64,000 bases of DNA from Halomonas denitrificans (GCA_019800895.1 JAHVKF010000003.1:868001-932000); one strand, 5' to 3'; counted from the first letter of the stretch, positions 46,301-54,552 are shown. Numbers and translations are program-made. The notes: generated by a model from the sequence alone, not told the origin.

Positions 46301-48374
46301 CTCCGACATCGCCAACGCGATTTCCGCCGAGCACGATTTCTGGCTCGGCGATGCGTTCGCCTCGGGCGGGTCGAACGGCTACGACCACAAGGGCATGGGC
46401 ATCACCGCCAAGGGCGCCTGGGAGTCGGTCAAACGGCATTTCCGCGAACTGGGCCTCGACACCCAGAGCGAACCCTTCGACGTGGTCGGGATCGGCGACA
46501 TGTCCGGTGACGTGTTCGGCAACGGCATGCTGCTCTCGCGACACATCCGCCTGAAGGCCGCCTTCAACCACATGCACATCTTCCTCGACCCCGATCCGGA
46601 CCCCGAGACGTCCTTCGAGGAGCGCAAGCGCATGTTCGAGCTGCCGCGGTCGAGCTGGAGCGACTACGACAGCAAGCTGATCTCCAGGGGCGGCGGCGTG
46701 TTCTCGCGCCAGTCCAAGACCATTCCGATCTCGCCCGAGGTCCGCGAGTGGCTCGGCATCGAGGACGAGGAGCTGGCGCCGCATGCGCTGATCAAGAAGC
46801 TGCTGACCGCCGATTACGACCTGCTGTGGAACGGCGGCATCGGCACCTACGTCAAGGCCCAGTCGCAGTCGAACGCCGATGTCGGCGATCTCGCCAACAA
46901 CCCGGTCCGGGTCGACGGTCGCGAACTGCGCTGCCGGGTGGTCGGCGAGGGCGGCAACCTGGGCCTGACCCAGCGCGGACGGATCGAGTTCGCGCTAAAC
47001 GGCGGAAGGGTCAACACCGACTTCATCGACAATTCGGCCGGCGTCGACTGCTCCGACCACGAAGTCAACATCAAGATCCTGCTCAACCAGGCGGTGACCG
47101 CCGGCCGGATGACGCTGGACGAACGCAACGCCCTGCTGCGCGAGATGACCGACGAGGTCGAGCAGCTGGTGCTGCGCTCCAACTACCTGCAGACCCAGGC
47201 GCTGAGCATGATGGAGTCGATGACTTCGACCCGTCTCGGCGCCGAAGCGCATTTCATCACCATGCTCGAACACCAGGGCGTGATCGACCGCGACCTCGAG
47301 GACCTGCCGGACGAGGAAGAGCTGCGCGAGCGGGTCGCCCGCGGCCAGGGGCTGACCCGGCCGGAGCTGGCGGTGCTGTTCTCCTTCAGCAAGATCACGC
47401 TGTACCAGGACCTGGTCGACTCGGAGGTGCCCGAGGATCCCTACCTGTCGCGCGAGCTGGAGGACTACTTCCCCCGGCCGCTGCGCGAAGCGCACGCCGA
47501 CCTGATGACCGAGCACCGCCTGAAGCGCGAAATCATCGCGACCCGGGTAACCAACAACCTCATCAACCGGATGGGCGCGTACTTCGCGATGCGGATCAAG
47601 GAGGACACCGGTGCGTCGTCGGCCACGGTGGCCAAGGCGTTCACGGTCGCGCGCGAGATCTTCGACGCGCGCGCCGTCTGGCGCAAGCTGGAAACGCTGG
47701 ACAATGCGGTCGATGCGGAGGCCCAGAACCGGGTCTACCTCGAGCTCTGGAACCTGCTCCGCCAGTCGACTCGCCGCCTGATCACGCTTCCGGGCGGCTT
47801 CGCGATCGATATCTCGAGCAAGGTCAACCGCTTCGCGCCCGGCATGAAGGACTTCCGCAACGCGCTGGCCGACATCCTGACCGAGGAAGAGCTCGACGCC
47901 ATGCGCACGCGCGTGGCCGAGTACGAGACCGAGGGCTTCGATGCCGACTTCGCGCAGCGCTGCGCGGCGCTGGGCTGGATGTACTCGTCGCTGGATATCG
48001 TCGACGAGGCACGCAACCTCGATCTCGAAGTCAGGCAGGTCGGCCGGATCTACTTCCGCCTGTTCGACGAGCTGTGCCTGCGCTGGCTGCGCGACAGCGT
48101 CGAGGACCTGTCGGTCGAAAAGCAGTGGCACGCGCACGCCCGCGGCAACCTGCGCGATCAGCTGTTCGGTTATCACCGCGTCCTGACCCGTCGCATCCTG
48201 ACCGAACATCGCGACGCCGAAGACCCGATCAAGGCCTGGTTCGCCCAGCATGCCGACAGCGTCGAGCGAACCCGCGTGATGCTCGACGAGATGCGTGCCA
48301 CCTCGGGCCAGGACTACGCCACGATGCAGGTCGCCATCCACGGCCTCGGCCAGCTGCTCAGCGCCACCGGCTGA
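43383..48374 (+). CDS. gdhB: NAD-specific glutamate dehydrogenase, large (180-kDa class)
   Basis: Oxidises glutamate to 2-oxoglutarate and ammonia, a catabolic enzyme first studied in Streptomyces and Pseudomonas. 1663 residues, the usual size. After a basic N-terminus come regulatory ACT-like regions (DDMPFLVDSVVLALSRFD near residue 120, FTFLGYREYEI), then the catalytic core with GGMVARGGLRWSDRREDFR, TVKNTMIVPVGAKGGFFPKR and the NAD-binding segment VVGEGGNLGLTQRGRIEFAL, and a long C-terminal domain (RPELAVLFSFSKITLYQDL, NLINRMGAYFAMRI). NAD kinase follows by four bases. With PutA it would complete conversion of proline to 2-oxoglutarate. Confidence 0.97.
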   Translation: MSESGRSRRKQGAANSQKHDKHDKSSTRREVQRVLDALEAQPGKVDPAFARAFLRNLPAIEPEELPPEVLARIVAGFSEFVRERRIGDVKLRIFNPTEDEHGWTCSHSVVEIVNDDMPFLVDSVVLALSRFDLSVHLIIHPVVALQRDPAGHLMALAGDTDSNAHAESLMHLQIDRQTAPDALARIERRIRSTLADVRRAVKDWKAMLGKAEEIAGELADSRSGLDDEELEEAREFFRWLADDHFTFLGYREYEITESDDRRLLEVVEGSGLGLMREDHRASPSRELSRDSDSGRKHVSHPIIITKTNGRSTVHRDGYMDYISVLRFDEDGGVAGEKRIIGLFTSGAYIRRCQDTPLVRRKVLDVLRMSGLRPGSHAGKALLHILETLPRDELFQATAEELLKLSTGILDLQERTQTRLFIRRERFGRFYSCMVFIPRDRFNTENRQKVQNILKRALKGERLDFSVQVGESKLARMHVIVRSKGEPPAVIDTAEIESKIKLAIRSWTDELGEILVRNCGEEQGLELLRRFGQAFPLSYQGDVAPHVASFDVMAAARLRHISDLQMSLYKPRRRLKGILRFKLFKYDQPIPLSDVLPMLENLGMRIVSERPYELKMADGNVIWIQDFDMRPPGGTDLNLDLVRDHFQDAFEQTWRGRNENDGFNRLVLLAKLSWRQASVLRACGKFLLQTGSPFSQTYMEQTLAAWPLVSRLLVEYFEARFDPSRTEETAKQRAAGRKQLESHCKELAESIDDPVLDEFLDDVYVARETGDREDDAQTVRVAILRTMDSISSADQDRILRSFADVFRAMLRTNAFQLDARGQPHDYMSFKFDSARLPDLPRPRPFREVWVYSPRVEGVHLRGGMVARGGLRWSDRREDFRTEVLGLLKAQTVKNTMIVPVGAKGGFFPKRLPETDDRDEIMAEVVYCYRSFINGLLDLTDNLDGDRIVPPEGVVRHDGDDPYLVVAADKGTATFSDIANAISAEHDFWLGDAFASGGSNGYDHKGMGITAKGAWESVKRHFRELGLDTQSEPFDVVGIGDMSGDVFGNGMLLSRHIRLKAAFNHMHIFLDPDPDPETSFEERKRMFELPRSSWSDYDSKLISRGGGVFSRQSKTIPISPEVREWLGIEDEELAPHALIKKLLTADYDLLWNGGIGTYVKAQSQSNADVGDLANNPVRVDGRELRCRVVGEGGNLGLTQRGRIEFALNGGRVNTDFIDNSAGVDCSDHEVNIKILLNQAVTAGRMTLDERNALLREMTDEVEQLVLRSNYLQTQALSMMESMTSTRLGAEAHFITMLEHQGVIDRDLEDLPDEEELRERVARGQGLTRPELAVLFSFSKITLYQDLVDSEVPEDPYLSRELEDYFPRPLREAHADLMTEHRLKREIIATRVTNNLINRMGAYFAMRIKEDTGASSATVAKAFTVAREIFDARAVWRKLETLDNAVDAEAQNRVYLELWNLLRQSTRRLITLPGGFAIDISSKVNRFAPGMKDFRNALADILTEEELDAMRTRVAEYETEGFDADFAQRCAALGWMYSSLDIVDEARNLDLEVRQVGRIYFRLFDELCLRWLRDSVEDLSVEKQWHAHARGNLRDQLFGYHRVLTRRILTEHRDAEDPIKAWFAQHADSVERTRVMLDEMRATSGQDYATMQVAIHGLGQLLSATG

Positions 48375-48378
48375 GTCG

Positions 48379-49152
48379 ATGTTCGACGACGGCCCGCTGC
48401 GGATCGCCTTCCTGAGCAGTGCTCGCCCGGCCGCTCGCGAGGCGGCCGAGCGGATGATCGAGCGCCACGGCAACGTGCCGGTGGCCGAGGCCGACGTGCT
48501 CGTCGCGCTCGGCGGCGACGGGTTCATGCTGCACACGCTGCACGAGAACAGCGATCACCGGATTCCGGTCTTCGGCCTGCATTTCGGCGAGGTGGGCTTC
48601 CTGATGAACCGCTTCAGCGAAGAGGACCTCGAGGCGCGGATCCGGGACGCGGCCAGCTTCACCCTCAAGCCGCTCCGGATGCACGTGACCACGCAGGACG
48701 GCCGGACCCGCAGCGGGCTCGCGATCAACGAGGTCGCGCTGCTTCGCCAGACCAGCCAGGCCGCCCACGTGCGGATCCGGGTCAACGGCACGGTACGGGT
48801 CGATCGCCTGGTCGCCGACGGCGTGCTGGTGGCCACGGCGGCCGGCTCGACCGCCTACAACCTGTCCGCGCACGGACCGATCCTGCCGCTGGGCACCGAG
48901 GCCGTCGTCCTGACCCCGATCAGTCCGTTCCGGCCCCGCCGCTGGCGCGGCGCGGTGCTGCCGGCGGCGGCCACGGTGGAGTTCGAGATCCTGAATGCCG
49001 AGCGCCGGCCGGTCAGCGCCACCGCCGACTACGACGAAGTGCGCGATGTCGCGCGGGTCGAAGTCACCGAGGACAAGCACGCGGAGCACGTGCTGCTGTT
49101 CGATCCGGAGCATTCGCTGGACGAGCGGATACTCAACGAACAGTTCTTGTAG
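48379..49152 (+). CDS. nadK: NAD kinase
   Basis: Phosphorylates NAD to NADP. 257 residues, shorter than E. coli NadK (292). The GGDGFML motif (residues 45-51), NEVALLR, the ATAAGSTAYNLSAHGPILP loop and TPISPF/P-R-R are conserved. It starts four bases after gdhB, which suggests coupling of the two NAD(P)-related genes. Its TAG stop overlaps the first bases of a long palindromic repeat. Confidence 0.94.
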   Translation: MFDDGPLRIAFLSSARPAAREAAERMIERHGNVPVAEADVLVALGGDGFMLHTLHENSDHRIPVFGLHFGEVGFLMNRFSEEDLEARIRDAASFTLKPLRMHVTTQDGRTRSGLAINEVALLRQTSQAAHVRIRVNGTVRVDRLVADGVLVATAAGSTAYNLSAHGPILPLGTEAVVLTPISPFRPRRWRGAVLPAAATVEFEILNAERRPVSATADYDEVRDVARVEVTEDKHAEHVLLFDPEHSLDERILNEQFL

Positions 49153-49332
49153 GCCGCTCCCTTGGGGTGCTGCGCTACTGTGGCGCGCCCGTGCACGGCA
49201 TCCGAACCGTTCGACTCGGTCGCGCGTCCTCGCCGTAGCGCTGCTACGACTGCGGGGCGCTCGGTCGCCGACCGGTCCGGCTCCCGCACCCGAACACGCC
49301 TCGCGACGCGCAGCACCCCAAGGGAGCGGCCT
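49151..49332. repeat. 182-bp palindromic repeat with 25-bp perfect arms at the nadK 3' end
   Basis: Bases 49151-49175 and 49308-49332 are perfect reverse complements (25 bp; core CCGCTCCCTTGGGG). The interior pairs imperfectly and is centred on CGTAGC-GCT-GCTACG (about 49234-49248), so the whole unit can fold as one long hairpin. A partial second copy of the centre (CTCGCCGTAGCGCTG...ACGACTGCG) occurs at about 49383-49408. No ORF here is credible. The rest of the 320-bp gap to the next gene shows nothing else. Confidence 0.8.
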
Positions 49333-49471
49333 GGCTTCTTCCCAAAGGCCTTCTTGAAAGGCGCATTGCTCGGCCGTCGATGCTCGCCGTAGCGCTGTGA
49401 CGACTGCGCTCCCCTCGGACGCGTCGCCGGGCCCGGTTCGATGATCGAATGGGCACTGCCCGCGATCGTCG

Positions 49472-50290
49472 CTAGGGCTCGGGGGGCGTCGCTTTGCGCG
49501 CCGAGCGGAACGGGTTCGCGAGGAGGGCGATCAGCCCCTGGTCTCGATCGTTCATGTACTCGTCCAGGCCGATCGGCATGGCTTTTTCCGGGTGCTTGGG
49601 CTCGGCGCGGTAGCTGCGGAAGAGGCGGTCCCAGATCGAGAGGTGGAAGCCGTAGTTGGTGTCGGTCTCGGTCTTGTCCGGGCTGTGGTGGATGCGGTGC
49701 ATGCTTGGCGTCACCAGCAGCCAGCGGGTGGCGCGGTCGATCGGCCGGGGCAGGGCGATGTCGGTATGGGTCCAGAGGCTGCCGAGGCTGAGCATCAGTT
49801 CGAAGGTCAGGACGGCCAGGGCGCTGGGGCCGAGTGCGGTGATGACGCCGAGCTTCAGGCCCATCGACAGGGCGATTTCCAGCGGGTGGAAGCGCACTGC
49901 AGTCGTGACGTCGAAGGCGCGGTCGGCGTGGTGGACGCGGTGCATGCGCCAGAGCAGCGGGATGCGGTGCATCAGGCGGTGCTGCCAGTAGATGACGAGA
50001 TCCAGCGCGAGAATCGCGATCGCGAACTCGATGATCGGGTGCCAGGCGAGCGCGCCGAAGAGCCCGCCACCGTCGGCATGGACCTGCGCGGCCCAGGCCA
50101 CCGCCAGGACCGGGAAGGCGAAGCGCAGCACGAGCGTGTCGATGACCCCGAAGGCGAGATTGACCGCCTGTCGTTTCGCCGGCCGGCCGTCGCCACGGAG
50201 CGCGAAGCGCCACTGCAGGGCGAGCAGCAGGCCGCCGACGACGAAAAAGGCGAGCAGGCGGATCAGGCCGTCGTCGAGCGGATCGGTCAT
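49472..50290 (-). CDS. Fatty acid hydroxylase / sterol desaturase family protein
   Basis: Membrane-bound di-iron oxygenase family. 272 residues, about four to six helices, with the histidine clusters HRLMH, HRVHH and HRIHH plus a distal FHLSIWDRLF segment. Members hydroxylate or desaturate sterols, fatty acids, carotenoids or plasmanyl lipids; the substrate is not clear. The start overlaps the preceding gene by four bases, so it is the last of a three-gene minus-strand unit with two glycosyltransferases. Confidence 0.88.
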   Translation of the reverse strand: MTDPLDDGLIRLLAFFVVGGLLLALQWRFALRGDGRPAKRQAVNLAFGVIDTLVLRFAFPVLAVAWAAQVHADGGGLFGALAWHPIIEFAIAILALDLVIYWQHRLMHRIPLLWRMHRVHHADRAFDVTTAVRFHPLEIALSMGLKLGVITALGPSALAVLTFELMLSLGSLWTHTDIALPRPIDRATRWLLVTPSMHRIHHSPDKTETDTNYGFHLSIWDRLFRSYRAEPKHPEKAMPIGLDEYMNDRDQGLIALLANPFRSARKATPPEP

Positions 50291-50976
50291 GCGGCGCCGT
50301 CCTTGCCGAGCCGGGCCAGGCGCTCCAGGCATTCGCGCATCCGTTGCTGCGCAGGCGTCGGTGCATCCAGCGCGTCGAGTTCCTCGACCACCGATGCGAT
50401 GTCGGCGCTCTCGTCCAGGTCCGTGCGCTGCGGAAGTTCCAGCCAGGATGTGGGCGGGGCGTCGATCGCGGCGCGGAACCGCTCGGCGGTCTCCGCCCGG
50501 CTGTAGGGAAGGCCGGGCCAGCCTGCGGTGGGGTCCCGGGCCGAGCTGCCGTAGAGCCAGAAGCCGCCGTCGCGGGCCGGGCCGATCGCGTGCCGCTCGG
50601 GCGAAGTCAGCCAGTCGACGGCCCGCGAGAGCAGCGCCGGGTCGAGCTGGGGCAGGTCGGCGCCGACCAGCAGCACGGCCGGGTGATCCCGGCGCAGCGC
50701 GCGATAGACCCCGGCCATGCGCGCACCGAGATCGCCGGACGGTTGCGCGATGCAGGGTGCATCGGTCCACGGCGTTCGGTCGACGCAGTCGGCTTCGGCG
50801 ACCGCCCAGCGGCGTGCGAGCTCCGCGGCATCGACCGCTTCGGCCACGCAGGCCAGCGAAGCCCGGTAGATCGACTCGACGGGCGCCGTCCCCAGCCCGC
50901 GGGCCAGCCGGGTCTTGATCGGCGAGCGGCCCGGCGTCTTGACGAAGACCGCGACGACCGGCGAAGACGCGTTCAT
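50287..50976 (-). CDS. TIGR04282/DUF2064-type glycosyltransferase
   Basis: 229-residue nucleotide-sugar-transferase-like protein. VAVFVKTPGRSPIKTRLARGLG at the N-terminus and LLVGADLPQLDP plus AIGPARDGGFWLYG are the family's signature (SxD replaced by GADLP). Overlaps both neighbours by four bases. The family name used in databases, arsenosugar biosynthesis-associated glycosyltransferase, derives from some loci; nothing here (no arsM or radical SAM gene) points to arsenic. Confidence 0.85.
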   Translation of the reverse strand: MNASSPVVAVFVKTPGRSPIKTRLARGLGTAPVESIYRASLACVAEAVDAAELARRWAVAEADCVDRTPWTDAPCIAQPSGDLGARMAGVYRALRRDHPAVLLVGADLPQLDPALLSRAVDWLTSPERHAIGPARDGGFWLYGSSARDPTAGWPGLPYSRAETAERFRAAIDAPPTSWLELPQRTDLDESADIASVVEELDALDAPTPAQQRMRECLERLARLGKDGAA

Positions 50977-51719
50977 CGGGTTTCGCCCCTTGTCCGTCCG
51001 CCGGGCTCACCTTGTCGCGCCCGACGCCACATCGATCGGGTCAGGCGCAGGTGTTCGAAGGTCGTCGCGGCCCAGCCCCGGTCCGCGTAGCGACGCGGCG
51101 AGGTGGCCAGGGGCGTGCGGAAGCGCCGGAACCGGACCCCGTGCCGGCGCGCGCGCACCGCGAACTCCAGGTCCTCGCCGCGCGTCCAGGCGGGGTCGAA
51201 GCCGCCGACCGTGTCGATGGTCGCGCGGGTCAGGCGCCAGCCCTGGTCACCGAAGGGGAGGTGCAGCCAGCGCGAGCGCAGGTTGGCGCCGATCGCGTTC
51301 AGGCGGACCCAGGGCGGCCGCGGCGGGTCGAAGCGGAGGGGATACCAGGCCAGGACGCCGCGTTCGACCGGCGGGGCCGCCTCGGCCAACGCAGCGGCCG
51401 ACGGCATCGCATCGGCGTGGAGCAGCCAGAGCTGGTCGCTGCGGGCGGCCTGCACGCCGCGATTCAACTGGATCGGCCGGCCCGCTTCTGCGTGCAGCCA
51501 GCGGATTCCGAACGGTGGGGCGAAGGCGTCGAGGTCGTCCGGCGCGGCTTCGCAGGCGCTGAGCACGATCTCGTGCGGCGTCGCGAGCGCGCCGAGCGCG
51601 TGCAGCAGCGTCCGCCACGCCCGGTCGCCGGGCCCGACCGGGACGATGACGCTCAGCGAATTCGAGGGCAGGCGGTCGATGGCGTGAGTCGTTCGAAGCG
51701 GGGCCAGGGACGCGAGCAT
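50973..51719 (-). CDS. Family 2 glycosyltransferase (TIGR04283 type)
   Basis: 248 residues, GT-A fold: SLSVIVPVGPGDRAWRTLL at residue 22, a LLHADAMPS motif in the DXD place, LPFGDQGWRLTRATIDTVGGFDP and an EDLEFAVRARRHG segment. It has no membrane helix. TIGR04282 and TIGR04283 proteins are often neighbours, as here. First gene of the trio that ends with the hydroxylase; a glycosylated lipid product is an inference from grouping only. Confidence 0.85.
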   Translation of the reverse strand: MLASLAPLRTTHAIDRLPSNSLSVIVPVGPGDRAWRTLLHALGALATPHEIVLSACEAAPDDLDAFAPPFGIRWLHAEAGRPIQLNRGVQAARSDQLWLLHADAMPSAAALAEAAPPVERGVLAWYPLRFDPPRPPWVRLNAIGANLRSRWLHLPFGDQGWRLTRATIDTVGGFDPAWTRGEDLEFAVRARRHGVRFRRFRTPLATSPRRYADRGWAATTFEHLRLTRSMWRRARQGEPGGRTRGETR

Positions 51720-51794
51720 AGTCGATCGGGCGTCGCAGCCCTGCGTGCCGGTGTCCTGACCGGGGATTCACCGCGACGGTGCACAGTGGGGCGC

Positions 51795-52391
51795 ATGCAA
51801 ATCATCACTGCTCCCTCGATCCGCTGGCTCCTCGTCGCCATCGTCGTGCTGACCGCCGCCGGCTGCGCGCTCCTGTTCTCCGGGCGCGGCGACCGGCCTC
51901 CGCTCGAGACCGCCGCGCCGGTCGAACTCGAGCGCTACCTCGGCGAGTGGTACGTCATCGCCAATATCCCGTACTTCGCCGAGCGCGGCAACGTCGCCTC
52001 GCGCGCCGTGTACCGCCGGCGCGACGACGGCCGGCTGGACGACCTGTATTTCTACCGCGACGACTTCGGTGCGGAGGAGGAATCGATGGAAGGCGTGGCC
52101 CGGGTCGTCGAGGGCAGCGGCAACGCGCGCTGGAAGGTCCGCTTCTTCTGGCCGTTCACCTTCGATTACGTGATTCTCGCCGTCGACACGGACTACCGGC
52201 ACGTCGCCGTCGGGCATCCCAGCCGCGAGTACGCCTGGATCATGGCCCGCGAGCCGCGCATCGACGACGCGGTCTACCAGCGCTTGCTCGACGTGTTCGC
52301 GCGCAACGGTTACTCGCCCGAAGCACTGCAGAAGGTGCCGCAGTTCCCCGCCCAGGTCGGCCGGCCGGGTTTCCAGTCGCCCGACGACTGA
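51795..52391 (+). CDS. blc: Lipocalin-family lipoprotein (Blc-like)
   Basis: Outer-membrane lipoprotein that binds fatty acids or lysophospholipids in its barrel. 198 residues: signal peptide with lipobox LTAAGC (Cys24), the lipocalin GEW motif in YLGEWYVIANIPYFAER, the FFWPFTFDYVILAVDTDY strand pair and the helix RIDDAVYQRLLDVFARNGY. It diverges from the glycosyltransferase trio and converges with the flavoprotein gene (7-bp gap). Confidence 0.92.
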   Translation: MQIITAPSIRWLLVAIVVLTAAGCALLFSGRGDRPPLETAAPVELERYLGEWYVIANIPYFAERGNVASRAVYRRRDDGRLDDLYFYRDDFGAEEESMEGVARVVEGSGNARWKVRFFWPFTFDYVILAVDTDYRHVAVGHPSREYAWIMAREPRIDDAVYQRLLDVFARNGYSPEALQKVPQFPAQVGRPGFQSPDD

Positions 52392-52398
52392 GGCCGCG

Positions 52399-54552
52399 TC
52401 AGCCGCGCCGCCAGGCGAAGAAGCGCTCGGCGAGTTTCAGCAGGCGCTCGGGCTTGCGCGCCTTCTTCCACTCGCCGGCGGCGAACTTGTTGGCCTCGTT
52501 CAGGGTCGGGTAGACGTGGATCGTGCCGAGGATCTTCTCGAGGCCGAGCCCGTGCTTCATCGCGAGCACGAACTCCGCGAGCAGCTCGCTGGCATGCGCG
52601 CCGACGATCGTCGCGCCGAGGATCCTGTCCTTGCCCGGTTCGGTCAGCACCTTGACGAAGCCGTGGTCGGCCGACTCGGCGATCGCCCGGTCCAGGTCGT
52701 CGAGGCCGTAGGTCGTGATCTCCACGTCGATCTCCTGCTCGGCGGCGTCCTGTTCGTTCAGGCCGACACGTGCGACTTCCGGCTCCGTGAACGTCGCCCA
52801 CGGGATCACCCGGTAGTCGGCGCGGAACGACCAGAACGGCGCGATCAGGCCGTTGACCGCGGCGAACCAGGCCTGGTGCGAGGCCACGTGGGTGAACTGG
52901 TACGGTCCGGCCGCGTCGCCGCAGACATGGATGTTCGGGAAATTGGTCCGCAGGAAGTCGTCGGTACCGATCGTGCCGTCGTCGTCGATCCGCACACCGA
53001 GCTCTTCGAGCCCGAAGCCCCGGGTTCGGGCCTTGCGTCCGAGCGCCACCAGCACGCGGTCGAACTCGAAGCGGACCTCTTCGCCGTCCCGGTCGCAGAT
53101 CGCGATTCCGCCGTCCCCGACCGCCTCGAATCGCACCGCCCGGTGCCCCGTGGCCACGGTCACGCCCTCGCGCTCCAGGCGCCGCGTCAGCGCTTCGGAG
53201 GCTTCGACGTCTTCCTTCTGGAGCAGGCGTTCGCCCATTTCGACGATCGTCACCTCCGAGCCGAGACGGGCGAAGGCCTGGCCCAGCTCGCAGCCGATCG
53301 GACCGCCACCGAGCACGACCAGCCTGCGTGGCTGTTCGTCGAGGCTCCAGAGCGTGTCGCTGGTGATCATGGGCACCGAATCGAGACCGTCGATCGGCGG
53401 CACCAGCGGCTCGGCGCCGGTGGCCAGCACGATGCTCCGTCCGGTGATCGTCCGTGTGCCGTCGTCGTCGGTCACCTCGACCGCCCACGGCGAAACGAGC
53501 CGGGCCTCGGCAAGCATCACGTCCACGCCCATGCCGCGATAGCGCTCGGGCGAGTCGTGCGGCTCGATCTTCGCGATCACCGAGTGCACGCGCTCCATGA
53601 CCTGTTTCCAGTCGAGGTCGACGGACATGGACCGGATGCCGTAGCGCTCGCTGTCTTGCGCTTCCTGCACCAGCCGGGCGGTACGCAGCAGCGCCTTCGA
53701 CGGCACGCAGCCCGTGTTCAGGCAGTCGCCGCCCATCCTGTGCTTCTCGATCAGCGCGACCTTCGCCTTGACCGTGCTGCCGATCAGCGACGAGACCAGC
53801 CCGGCCGAACCGGCGCCGATCACGACCAGGTTGTAGTCGAAGGACTTCGGCCTGTCGTGGCCGGCATAGACCTTGCGGTGCTTCAGGAAGCGCAGGATCC
53901 AGCGTGTGATCAGCGGCAGCAGGCCGAGCAGGACGAAGGCGCCGATCAGGCCCGGCGACAGCACGTCGCCGATCGAGTCGACCTGGGCGAGCTGGGTGCC
54001 GGCGTTGACGTAGACCACCGTGGCCGGAAACATGCCGACCAGGCTGACCCAGGCGTAGGTCCAGGTCCGGATCGGGGTCAGGGCCATGACCAGGTTGATG
54101 ACCCAGAAGGGGAAGATCGGCACCAGCCGCAGTGCCAGCAGGTAGAACGCGCCGTCGCGCTCGACGCCTTCGTTGATCCGCTTCAGGCGCTTGCCGAAGC
54201 GCTTCTGGACCGACTCGCGGAACAGGAAGCGGGCGGCGAGGAAGACCAGCGTGGCGCCGATCGTCGATGCGATGGAGACCGCGACGGTGCCCGCCAGCAG
54301 GCCGAACAGCGCCCCGCCGGCCAGGGTCAGGATCGCGGCCCCCGGGAGGGACAGCGCCGCCATCACGATGTAGGTGCCGATGAAGATCGCCAGGGCGACG
54401 AGGAAATTGCGGTCGATGTAGGTCAGCAACTCGTCGCGACGTTCGCGGAGCTCGGCCAGGCTGAAGTACTGGCCGAGATCGAACCAGAAGAAAGCGCCGA
54501 CGGCGGCGACAAGCCCGGCCAGCAGGAGGATTCGGGTGGTGGTCTTGCTCAT
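52399..54552 (-). CDS. Fusion of TVP38/TMEM64 (VTT) membrane domain and FAD disulfide oxidoreductase
   Basis: 717 residues. Residues 1-225 form a VTT/DedA-like membrane domain (several helices; LRLVPIFPFWVINLVMALTP near 141-160). Residues 238-717 are a complete class I flavoprotein disulfide reductase: FAD motif GAGSAG (246-251), redox cysteines Cys277 and Cys282 in GGDCLNTGCVPSK, second nucleotide motif VVLGGGPIGCELGQ, GDAAGPYQFTH, and the dimer-interface HVYPTLNEANK. The reductase part resembles mercuric reductase and dihydrolipoamide dehydrogenase but lacks the extra metal-binding cysteines of MerA. Its electron acceptor is unknown. Confidence 0.92.
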   Translation of the reverse strand: MSKTTTRILLLAGLVAAVGAFFWFDLGQYFSLAELRERRDELLTYIDRNFLVALAIFIGTYIVMAALSLPGAAILTLAGGALFGLLAGTVAVSIASTIGATLVFLAARFLFRESVQKRFGKRLKRINEGVERDGAFYLLALRLVPIFPFWVINLVMALTPIRTWTYAWVSLVGMFPATVVYVNAGTQLAQVDSIGDVLSPGLIGAFVLLGLLPLITRWILRFLKHRKVYAGHDRPKSFDYNLVVIGAGSAGLVSSLIGSTVKAKVALIEKHRMGGDCLNTGCVPSKALLRTARLVQEAQDSERYGIRSMSVDLDWKQVMERVHSVIAKIEPHDSPERYRGMGVDVMLAEARLVSPWAVEVTDDDGTRTITGRSIVLATGAEPLVPPIDGLDSVPMITSDTLWSLDEQPRRLVVLGGGPIGCELGQAFARLGSEVTIVEMGERLLQKEDVEASEALTRRLEREGVTVATGHRAVRFEAVGDGGIAICDRDGEEVRFEFDRVLVALGRKARTRGFGLEELGVRIDDDGTIGTDDFLRTNFPNIHVCGDAAGPYQFTHVASHQAWFAAVNGLIAPFWSFRADYRVIPWATFTEPEVARVGLNEQDAAEQEIDVEITTYGLDDLDRAIAESADHGFVKVLTEPGKDRILGATIVGAHASELLAEFVLAMKHGLGLEKILGTIHVYPTLNEANKFAAGEWKKARKPERLLKLAERFFAWRRG

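Noticed and set aside
43392-46784. 1130-codon frame opposite gdhB
   Set aside because: Antisense shadow of the long glutamate dehydrogenase gene.
49153-49471. Short ORFs in the gap after nadK
   Set aside because: They read through the long palindrome and show no coding pattern or ribosome site.
50287-51719. Arsenosugar biosynthesis function for the two small glycosyltransferases
   Set aside because: The database family names mention it, but no arsenic methyltransferase or radical SAM gene is nearby, so the label is not supported here.
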